Shown here: piece after piece, positions 36,121-43,721 of the stretch
How positions within the stretch are numbered: position 1 is the first letter of the stretch
Layout: the number at the start of each line of letters is the position of its first letter
Assembly (NCBI GenBank): GCA_003194495.1
Contig: PQXE01000019.1
Location: 7,620 to 55,954, forward strand
Direction: 5' to 3'
Source of the DNA: Deltaproteobacteria bacterium
GTDB taxonomy: Bacteria > Desulfobacterota > Dissulfuribacteria > Dissulfuribacterales > UBA3076
Length of the DNA: 48,335 nucleotides
The notes under the pieces: model-generated
Told to the model about the DNA's origin: nothing
Seen by the model: only the letters and a program-made list of their open reading frames with translations
Database searches by the model: none
Translations under genes and position numbers: made by a program

Positions 36121-37779
36121 GTGAAGCAAGATATTCTACGCACGTGCATAGATCCGTCAGGGGTTTTTATTTGTGCCCTTCACCAGCCATCTTACAAAGT
36201 CGTAAACCTCAGGCAGACCGACGCCTTGGCTGTACTGGGCCACGATTCGGACGGCAATGCAATCAATAACCAGGCCAACTTTCCACAGGGCGACCTTGCT
36301 ATTAACAATGCAGGCCGGGTCTGTGAGATCCCTAATGCCTTTCCTTTCTGGGGTGCTACATACATCCTGGATGACCAGGCCAGGCAATTCTCAAAGGACC
36401 CGGGACAACTCAAATTCACAAGATGCGATGAGGAATCCGATAGGCCTTCGCCATTACTGAAAGAACTGTTGAATGGGCGATTAAAAGGTGCGGACGAAAA
36501 GGCATATTCACTGAAAGATCTCCCAAGGTCCGTTCTTTTGTCTCTGGCCCAGACATCCAAAGACCGTGAGCTCCTCAAGGCCATCGCGCATTTGGCATGC
36601 AAGTTTGAATTGGACGGTAATCAGGACCCGGTCGGTGTGAAATATGAAATCGGCAGACAAGGCCGACTCAAACCGGTTCTGCTCGATCAGGAGCTCTTTG
36701 AGGTACTTGGTAACAATATAGCCTGCCCGGATAATTATAAGCCGGCAATGGTATTAATGCCTGGAATTCAAGGGACCAGCCCGATTGTCGGCGAGTACAC
36801 ATCCGGAACTCAGACACACATATGGGAGTATCTCAGGGCTGACAGCTACATCCCATGGGGTCATTATGCATCTAATATGGCCCACGACTGTGTGAGGTAC
36901 AGGGCAAAGGAACTGCTTACCGAAGATGTGACCGGCCTGCGTCACCTCTATTACCAGCGGGTCTATACTCAAATGGCCCTCAATCTCAATGTTGCGCAGG
37001 GAATTGCCCGAAAAGACAAGCATACCTTATCAGCCCATGAACTTGAATTCTTGAGGCAGGCGGTTGTGGAAGATGTTGCAAGCAGACTGGAAAAAGGAGA
37101 AGAGCCACCTTACACAGCCACCCTTTGGGGCTGGAACTATGGCTTTGATTTCTCTCCATCAGGATACAGATTACATGCATCCCACCAGCAGATTCATCAG
37201 CAGTTTGCACTGATACCTCCTAGTGTGACATCCATAGACACTGAGGAAGCCGGCTCAAAATCAATCCCCACATATGCAGTGGGAGACCAGGTGGCCTTTT
37301 TTACTGCGCTTTATGAAAAATTCTATGGCCGGCCTTTTTTTAAGACCTATTTAAAGGCAATTCGTTCCAATAGACGACTGGACAAAAAAGAGGACCTGGC
37401 ATCAAGTCTGATTGTCTACGAAGATGAAAACGTCATGATCCATGTTCCCAAGGCCCAGCGCTCCCAGGGCGAGGTCCGGATTATGACCACTTGCCCTGTG
37501 GGTAATGTGCTTGAGGCAGGCCCGGAGGTCCGAAATTCCCTGGACCACTGCATCAGACTCGTAATCCTGACTCTGGACAGGCTGGGGGCCCGGATGGTCA
37601 CAGGCTACGAAATCTCAAAACGTTTCAATAATCCGGATATGGATCAGCGTCTTTTTTACTGCTTTCTGCCCAGGCTCCCCGGTTCCCCGGGTGCTTTCAG
37701 CGAAAGACAAGAAAGATGGATCACAGGTCATTACCCGGAAGATTACGCAGAGGCCTTCAGAAAGGCCATGAAATCGTAA
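36121..37779 (+). CDS. Unrecognised 552-residue soluble protein, possibly HIT/GalT-like
   Basis: I do not recognise this family. It starts at GTG 36121, with no signal peptide and no membrane span. Noticeable segments are AFPFWGATYILDD (near 75), ACPDNYKPAMVLMPGIQGTS (near 205), WGHYASNMAHDCVRYR (near 250) and GYRLHASHQQIHQQFALIP (H352, H355, H359). The histidine-rich HxxHQQxH with a following hydrophobic strand recalls the active site of GalT/Ap4A-phosphorylase-type HIT proteins, but the match is weak. The gene stands alone, 84 nt after the kinase gene and convergent with the RACo-like gene. Confidence 0.5.
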   Translation: MKQDILRTCIDPSGVFICALHQPSYKVVNLRQTDALAVLGHDSDGNAINNQANFPQGDLAINNAGRVCEIPNAFPFWGATYILDDQARQFSKDPGQLKFTRCDEESDRPSPLLKELLNGRLKGADEKAYSLKDLPRSVLLSLAQTSKDRELLKAIAHLACKFELDGNQDPVGVKYEIGRQGRLKPVLLDQELFEVLGNNIACPDNYKPAMVLMPGIQGTSPIVGEYTSGTQTHIWEYLRADSYIPWGHYASNMAHDCVRYRAKELLTEDVTGLRHLYYQRVYTQMALNLNVAQGIARKDKHTLSAHELEFLRQAVVEDVASRLEKGEEPPYTATLWGWNYGFDFSPSGYRLHASHQQIHQQFALIPPSVTSIDTEEAGSKSIPTYAVGDQVAFFTALYEKFYGRPFFKTYLKAIRSNRRLDKKEDLASSLIVYEDENVMIHVPKAQRSQGEVRIMTTCPVGNVLEAGPEVRNSLDHCIRLVILTLDRLGARMVTGYEISKRFNNPDMDQRLFYCFLPRLPGSPGAFSERQERWITGHYPEDYAEAFRKAMKS

Positions 37780-37836
37780 CCATTCATTTCATAAAAGATA
37801 ATTCCTTAACTTTAGCTCACTTTAGGTACTTAAAAA

Positions 37837-39720
37837 TCAGTCCAGCCTGACTGACGGGAACAATCTCTGATCCGTATGAGGCAGGAACAGGCACGAGACA
37901 TAGTGTTCCATGAACCGCGGGCTATCGCTGAGGTCAAAGTGTGTCATCATTCGCGCGACTTCATACAGCTCTCTTGTAACAGGCCATGAAACAGCCGAGG
38001 CCTTTGCCCCGAGGAGAGAGCTGTTGCCTGCAAAAAAGAAGCGGTCTCTTGGAATATCAGGAAGCAGCCCTATGGTGACGGCCTGATCAAGATCCAGGTA
38101 GCTTCCAAAATTTCCCGCCAGTATTACCCGTTCCAGATCTTCAAATCCCATACCTACTGATTCCAATAATGTATAATAGCCGGCAAACATGGCACCTTTT
38201 GCCCTGATAAGATTCTCAATGTCTGCCTCTGTGAATACAATATCCTGACCTATGGAAGTAGATTTTGCCTCTATTAATACATATTCCCTGCCATCCCTGC
38301 CAAGGCGGACTCTCTTTGTCCCCAGATCATTATAAAATTTTCCCTGCTGATCCAGCACACCTGCCATGAAAAGTCCTGCGAGCAGGCTGATTATGCCTGA
38401 TCCACATATTCCCTTGGCCTTCCTGCCCCCAATGGTCAGGATCATAGGTTCAAATGTCTCTGGATGTATATGCACTACCTCAATCGCCCCTGTGGTAGCA
38501 CGCATGCCGTGCTTTATCCCTCCACCCTCAAAGGCGGGACCTGCTGAGCAGGCCGCACAGGCCATCCAGTCCTGATTGCCCAGAACTATCTCTCCGTTTG
38601 TTCCTAAATCTATAAAGAGCGTAAGCTCCGGATGGTGATTAAGCCCCACGCCTACCACTCCTGCCACGATATCCGCACCGACGTAACTGGCAACACAAGG
38701 GCCTAAAAACATGCGCACATGCTCCAGAACATTTATACCCGACTCTATGGCCCTTACCGGAGGAAACTGGGTGGCAACAGGAGTATAGGGTTGGGTCCTC
38801 AGAAAACGCGTATCAAGTCCAAGAAGGAGGTGAATCATTACGGTATTTGCAGCTATGGTAATGAGACTTAAGGCATCCTTCTCCCAACCCGTGTCTGAAA
38901 AAAGTTCCTCTATGAGCCCATTAAGACATTCAATTATCTTTTTTTGCAGCGTCTTAAGGCCTTCTTCCTTTCTTGCAAACTCTATACGGGAGATGATATC
39001 TTCCCCATAACTGATCTGCGGATTGTAATTGGATGCCTCTCCCAGGATCTCTCCGTTTTTAAGATCCACTAACTGAGCTGACACGGTAGTAGTCCCTATA
39101 TCCACAGCCACAGCCAGATGCTGGCCTGTGGTATCACCAGGCTCCACACGAATGAGACGACGGACATCTTTTTTTGCGCCCTCCATCAAGCTGACCGTGA
39201 CCCTCCAGTCATTGCTCCGGACAGATTCCGGCAGATTAAAGAGGACCTGGTTATCTACCTCCAGTGAAATTGCCTGAAGCCGGCCCTGAATAACTTCGCG
39301 TTTTAGCCTGTCAAGGTCACTCGCACTGTCCTGAAGACTTGGCTGAGGCAAATTGATGACGTGTTTTCGCACTGCTGGATGCAGCTTCCAGCTTATGACC
39401 TTGTCCTGGGCCTTGATCCAGGATGCCGCCTTTTTGGCCATCGGCCGTCTGAGAACTTTTCTGTCCATCTCAGACTCAACCGGTACACGGACCACCACGT
39501 CTGAGACTGGAAAGGTGGCACATGCCTTCCATCCCCCTTCCGGCAATGCCTCTCCCCGGACCTGGCCTTGTTCCAGGAGAATGCGGCACTTATTACATAC
39601 CCCTGCCCCACCGCATGAGGAGTTAATATGTACTCCGGCCCTCATAGCTGCCCTTAGTAGATTTTCTGCCTGATCTGCGATCACAGTCACGTTGGCCGGC
39701 AAAAAGGTTATATTAGGCAT
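37837..39720 (-). CDS. Ferredoxin-ASKHA protein (RACo-like corrinoid reductive activator, DUF4445)
   Basis: This 627-residue protein has an N-terminal [2Fe-2S] domain with C36-x5-C42-x2-C45-x21-C67 (SSCGGAGVCNKC, then KACATF). A linker follows, then a large ASKHA ATPase-like domain with AVDIGTTTVSAQLVDL, NPQISYGEDIISRIE, TLFIDLGTNGEIVLG and ERVILAGNFGSYLD. RACo proteins use ATP to reduce Co(II) corrinoid proteins and restart methyl transfer. No corrinoid protein or methyltransferase lies in this window, so the partner is elsewhere. The length is normal for the family. Confidence 0.85.
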   Translation of the reverse strand: MPNITFLPANVTVIADQAENLLRAAMRAGVHINSSCGGAGVCNKCRILLEQGQVRGEALPEGGWKACATFPVSDVVVRVPVESEMDRKVLRRPMAKKAASWIKAQDKVISWKLHPAVRKHVINLPQPSLQDSASDLDRLKREVIQGRLQAISLEVDNQVLFNLPESVRSNDWRVTVSLMEGAKKDVRRLIRVEPGDTTGQHLAVAVDIGTTTVSAQLVDLKNGEILGEASNYNPQISYGEDIISRIEFARKEEGLKTLQKKIIECLNGLIEELFSDTGWEKDALSLITIAANTVMIHLLLGLDTRFLRTQPYTPVATQFPPVRAIESGINVLEHVRMFLGPCVASYVGADIVAGVVGVGLNHHPELTLFIDLGTNGEIVLGNQDWMACAACSAGPAFEGGGIKHGMRATTGAIEVVHIHPETFEPMILTIGGRKAKGICGSGIISLLAGLFMAGVLDQQGKFYNDLGTKRVRLGRDGREYVLIEAKSTSIGQDIVFTEADIENLIRAKGAMFAGYYTLLESVGMGFEDLERVILAGNFGSYLDLDQAVTIGLLPDIPRDRFFFAGNSSLLGAKASAVSWPVTRELYEVARMMTHFDLSDSPRFMEHYVSCLFLPHTDQRLFPSVRLD

Positions 39721-39876
39721 AATTAAATAATCCTGTAAAAGTGTAAACTACTTTTGGTTTGCTATGAAGGATGCCGATTTTTTGATATTATTAACAGAAT
39801 TGTATTACGTCCAGCAATTATTATATCAATATTACTTGATCTAATAATCGGGCTAATATAGAATCTCAATAGAAAT
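39721..39876. other. AT-rich intergenic stretch
   Basis: There is no gene here. The stretch separates the start of the RACo-like gene from repeat copy 2 and contains several TATTA/TAATA tracts that could hold promoters for either side; none stands out. Confidence 0.4.
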
Positions 39877-40037
39877 TGTAACCGTTCACGGGATTACAAT
39901 GCCCGTTTTACCGTAACCCTCTGAACTGTAAGCGTTTACAGGGTGCTGCATATGCGAGGCGTACGGGTACGCAGACGTACTCCCTGTACTTCAAGTGCCC
40001 GACAACAAAGCAGATGCGGTGCCCTGTAAACGCTTAC
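39877..40037. repeat. Dispersed ~160-bp palindromic repeat, copy 2
   Basis: It starts TGTAACCGTTCACGGGATTA and has perfect 16-bp arms GTAAGCGTTTACAGGG (39928-39943) and CCCTGTAAACGCTTAC (40022-40037). The inner part shares GACGTACTCCCTGTACTTCA and the following CAAGTGCCCGACAACAAAGC with copy 1 at 23582-23740. It ends about 50 nt before the calcium-repeat gene, so it may lie in that gene's leader. Confidence 0.8.
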
Positions 40038-40087
40038 CAAAAATTAACAAATGGAGGCTGTAGGTGATTTAACTCAGCAGCATTGTT

Positions 40088-41839
40088 ATGAAGCATCTAA
40101 TTGCATTTCTTTTTTCAATGATCGTTATTGCTTTGTTATTGCCTGAACCCGCGTGGGCACGTGAAGAGATCGTGAGGCGGGATACTGATAGGGACGGAAA
40201 GATAGATCAGATCGCTTATTTTGATAAGAGGGGAAAGATTATCAAGATCGAGATTGACAGCAATGCAGATGAGGTCATGGACCGGTTCCAGTATTACGAA
40301 AAGGAGCAGATCATAAGGGTCGAAAGGGACATTGATCATGACCGGCGGATTGATTGCCTGGACTATTTTGAATCAGGGAAAAGGACCCGGCAAGAACGTT
40401 TGTCAAACAGGGGCCGGATGGTGCAGATGGTACAATTTGATTCGCAGGAGCGTCCCCTGAAGATCCAAAAAGATACTACAGGAAACGGCCTGTTTGACAG
40501 CATTTATCATTTTAAGGAGGGAATGCTTTCTTCGTTCACAAAAGATACACATGCCAATGGCAAGCCGAATATCTGGCAGACATATCAGGATGATAAACCC
40601 TTGCAGAGACGTGTGGATGACGACGGGGACGGCAGGATGGAGAAAATCATCTCTTATGATATTGAAGGTCTGCCAAAAGAAAGCCGTCATGATCTGGACA
40701 GAGACGGCAGGATGGATGCATTTCGCAGTTACCGCAGTGGTGTACTCTTGGATGAAAAAAAGGATTTGGATCACGACGGGATGTATGAAATCATAACCAG
40801 GTTCAAGGATGATCAGCCTATTGAACAGCAAAAAGATGCCAATAGGGACGGGCGATTTGACATCATAACGCAATTCAGGGACGGCAAGCCTTATTATCAG
40901 GAAAAAGACACCAATTTTGATGAGAAAAAGGATGTCTTTATACACCTTGACGCGGACGGCTATACTGAAAGGATGGAGGAAGACACCAGGCATACCGGCA
41001 GAATTGACAGGATCAGGACCTACCGTGGAGGTCAGCCGGTCAAGGTAGTCTATGATGCCGACGGAGATGGATTTAAGGAGGTCATTACGCTGTTTAAAGA
41101 TGGCAAGGCCTGTCGTCAGACCGAGGATCGTAATCAAGACGGAAAACCGGATATAACAATCTTCTTTAATGCCAAGGAAGAAAAACAAAGGGTTGAGAGC
41201 GATACAAATCTCAACGGCAGGATCGATACCTGGGAATATTACAAGAATGGACGGCTGGCAAGGGTGGAAAAAGACGAGGAAGGAAACGGAAAGATAAGCC
41301 TGAAGATCTTCTATAAAAATGAAAAGAAATACCGGCTTATCAGAGACAAGGATAATGATGGGCGCTTTGAGATTACCCAGTGGTTTAACAGGCCCCAATG
41401 GTCCATGGTGATGGAAGTGGACTCCGATGGAGACAAGAAACCGGAGGGTCGCTATTGCTATAAGGAAAGCGTCTTAAGGCTCAAAGAGATTGATGAGGAC
41501 AGTGACGGCAATCAGGATTTGAGGGAATATTACAATGCTAAGGGTAAACTGACCAAGAGCCAGGAAAAACATGAGGCGGCTGATCGCATGGATACCACCT
41601 GGTTTTACAATGAAGCTGAAGAGGCAATCCGGGCGGAAAAGGATCATACCGGAGATGGAAGTGTGGACACCTGGTATTATTACCATAAGGAAAATCTGAC
41701 TACTGTTGCGGAGGATACAAACGCGGACGGAAAGCCCGATCTGTGGGAAGAATATGATGAGTCAGAGGCACTTGTGAAGTGTTCGAAAGATCTGAATTTC
41801 GACGGCAAACCGGATATTGAAGAGAATACAGGGGAGTGA
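40088..41839 (+). CDS. Secreted protein of ~23 EF-hand-like calcium-loop repeats
   Basis: This 583-residue protein has a signal peptide (MKHLIAFLFSMIVIALLLPE, cleavage near AWA-RE). The rest is a chain of about 23 units of 21-25 residues, each with a DxDxDGxxD-type loop (for example DTDRDGKID, DLDRDGRMD, DANRDGRFD, DRNQDGKPD, DTNLNGRID, DTNADGKPD) followed by an aromatic strand and 'GK/GQ' turn such as YYKNGRLARVEK. The loop matches EF-hand, dockerin and thrombospondin type 3 calcium sites. Some units are degenerate (near 95-115 and 495-505). It is followed after 24 nt by the ATPase-TonB gene. I infer a rigid periplasmic or surface calcium-binding protein serving the TonB unit. Confidence 0.75.
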   Translation: MKHLIAFLFSMIVIALLLPEPAWAREEIVRRDTDRDGKIDQIAYFDKRGKIIKIEIDSNADEVMDRFQYYEKEQIIRVERDIDHDRRIDCLDYFESGKRTRQERLSNRGRMVQMVQFDSQERPLKIQKDTTGNGLFDSIYHFKEGMLSSFTKDTHANGKPNIWQTYQDDKPLQRRVDDDGDGRMEKIISYDIEGLPKESRHDLDRDGRMDAFRSYRSGVLLDEKKDLDHDGMYEIITRFKDDQPIEQQKDANRDGRFDIITQFRDGKPYYQEKDTNFDEKKDVFIHLDADGYTERMEEDTRHTGRIDRIRTYRGGQPVKVVYDADGDGFKEVITLFKDGKACRQTEDRNQDGKPDITIFFNAKEEKQRVESDTNLNGRIDTWEYYKNGRLARVEKDEEGNGKISLKIFYKNEKKYRLIRDKDNDGRFEITQWFNRPQWSMVMEVDSDGDKKPEGRYCYKESVLRLKEIDEDSDGNQDLREYYNAKGKLTKSQEKHEAADRMDTTWFYNEAEEAIRAEKDHTGDGSVDTWYYYHKENLTTVAEDTNADGKPDLWEEYDESEALVKCSKDLNFDGKPDIEENTGE

Positions 41840-41863
41840 GAGGAGACTCTTTATTGTTAAATC

Positions 41864-43630
41864 ATGTATCTTTCTTACTATAATTTAAAAATAAAGCCTT
41901 TTCAGATAAGCGCGGATCCAAAGTTCCTTTGGCTTGGCGAAAAGCACAAAGAGGCCCTTGCCACGCTGAAATACGCAACCCGGGAAAATAAGGGGTTTTT
42001 TCTCCTTACCGGTGATGTCGGTACAGGGAAAACTACACTTATTAATGCCCTGGTTAACAGTCTTGAAAAGGAAATTATTATTGCAAAGGTTTCTTATCCC
42101 GGTCTGAATACACTCGAATTTTTCAATTTTATTGCTAATGAATTTAAAATAAACAAAATGTTTAGCAATAAAGGAGATTTTCTTGTTCATTTAGATAATT
42201 TTTTAAATAATGCATATGAAAATAATAAAAAAGTACTACTTATAATTGATGAGGCGCAATGTCTGAAACAGGAGCTTTTAAATGATATACGTCTTCTATC
42301 AAACATAGAAAGGCAGAATACAAAGCTGATAAACCTATTTTTTGTAGGAAATAACGATTTTAATGATATTTTACTCGACACAGCAAACAGTAATTTAAGA
42401 CAAAGAATTACTATCAAGTATCACATTGATACCTTGACGAAAAATGAGGTTGCAGAATATATTAGACATCGCCTCAAGATCGCCGGTTCAGAACAAGATA
42501 TTTTTACATCAGGGGCAATTCGTCAAATCTTTTCCTTTTCCGGGGGGTGTCCGCGTCTGATAAATATAATTTGTGATCATGCCCTGTTAACCGGATATGC
42601 CAAAGGAGAAAAAACAATAGATGCAGGTATTCTAAAAGAATGTACTAAAGAACTGCAAATTACGACTCAAAGGAAAAAGAAAGGCATAGACCTGGAATTT
42701 GTTAAAATAATTGGGAGAAAGCTTACAGGTATTTTAAAGGGATATGCTGAAGGACTGCGAATTGCAACTCAAAGCAGGAAAAAGAAAAGAATAGAGCTGG
42801 AATCTGTAAAAGCAATCAAGGGAAAGCTTACAGAGAGGAAGCCGGTCGTATATATTGTATTTTTTATTATTATGATACTGATCATTGCCGGCTATCTTAA
42901 CAAAGGATTTTTTCAACAGGATACCATTATAACAAAAAAAATAGAATCAGATAATTCGTTCCGGATGGTTAAGACGAATAAAAACGAGCTTCCTGCGCTA
43001 CTGGATTCAGGGTTTTCCGATAAGACCGGGCAGCAGGCTATTTCATCTCCTTCACATAAAGTGACTGCACGGGGCGGGAAAGAAGCTTTGTCAGCTAAAA
43101 AAAGGACTATCCCCAGACTACGTCGTCATACACCTGAGCCTGTTTTTCATCTGCAGGAGATAAAAGATCCAGAAGTAACCCGACTTGTCTCCGGCCTGAA
43201 GCCCATAAAATTTGAGCCGGTTGAAACAGACCGGCTGGACAGGCCTTTGGAGGATATGAGTATGCCGGATATCCCGGATGTTTCCGGTCCGGATATCTCC
43301 GATTGGATTTCGGATCAACATGTAGTGTTCGGTGATTATACAACAGCCGATAGATACATGGAGATGGTTCGACTCAGGATAGAAAAGCACAAGATATATC
43401 CACGTAGCGCCAGAATGAGACAGATGGAAGGAGAGGTGACTGTACGCTTCATAATTATACCTGAAGGAGATGTCAGAGCGGTCGAGGTTGTGAAGACATC
43501 AGGGGACAAATCTCTGGATATGGCAGCTCTTGCGGCGGTGAAAGGTGCGGCTCCGTTTCCACGGGCATCCGAACGTCTTTTTAAGGGAGAAATTCCTTTG
43601 GAGCTTGTCTTGGGGTTTGAGTTGAAATAG
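41864..43630 (+). CDS. ExeA/GspA-type ATPase fused to a TonB C-terminal domain
   Basis: This is a 588-residue chimera. Residues 1-260 are an ExeA/GspA-like AAA+ ATPase: the family start MYLSYYNLKIKPFQISADPK, Walker A TGDVGTGKTT (49-58), Walker B VLLIIDEAQ (124-132) and an NxNLRQRI sensor region. Residues 263-288 and 297-323 are an imperfect duplication (LQITTQRKKKGIDLE / LRIATQSRKKKRIELE). One membrane span follows at 328-345, then a periplasmic spacer, and a TonB_C domain at 498-588 (IYPRSARMRQMEGEVTVRFI, then VVKTSGDKSLDMAALAAV). GspA normally carries a peptidoglycan-binding domain there. A TonB-dependent receptor gene follows. The first half is far more AT-rich than the last. Confidence 0.8.
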   Translation: MYLSYYNLKIKPFQISADPKFLWLGEKHKEALATLKYATRENKGFFLLTGDVGTGKTTLINALVNSLEKEIIIAKVSYPGLNTLEFFNFIANEFKINKMFSNKGDFLVHLDNFLNNAYENNKKVLLIIDEAQCLKQELLNDIRLLSNIERQNTKLINLFFVGNNDFNDILLDTANSNLRQRITIKYHIDTLTKNEVAEYIRHRLKIAGSEQDIFTSGAIRQIFSFSGGCPRLINIICDHALLTGYAKGEKTIDAGILKECTKELQITTQRKKKGIDLEFVKIIGRKLTGILKGYAEGLRIATQSRKKKRIELESVKAIKGKLTERKPVVYIVFFIIMILIIAGYLNKGFFQQDTIITKKIESDNSFRMVKTNKNELPALLDSGFSDKTGQQAISSPSHKVTARGGKEALSAKKRTIPRLRRHTPEPVFHLQEIKDPEVTRLVSGLKPIKFEPVETDRLDRPLEDMSMPDIPDVSGPDISDWISDQHVVFGDYTTADRYMEMVRLRIEKHKIYPRSARMRQMEGEVTVRFIIIPEGDVRAVEVVKTSGDKSLDMAALAAVKGAAPFPRASERLFKGEIPLELVLGFELK

Positions 43631-43721
43631 AGGTAACCGTTCAGAGGTTCAAGTGTTCAAGGTTCGAGGTTCCGGGTTTACTGGAAACTTGAACAAAAAA
43701 ATCAACAAAGGGAGGGTGAGA

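Noticed and set aside
40403..41398. A 331-codon minus-strand open frame opposite the calcium-repeat gene
   Set aside because: It is the shadow of a strongly periodic repeat; its hydrophobic translation is what the reverse strand of GAT/GAC/AAA-rich codons gives.
40088..41839. DNA tandem repeat array or CRISPR-like periodicity
   Set aside because: The periodicity is at the protein level (about 69 bases) with diverged codons and a continuous reading frame.
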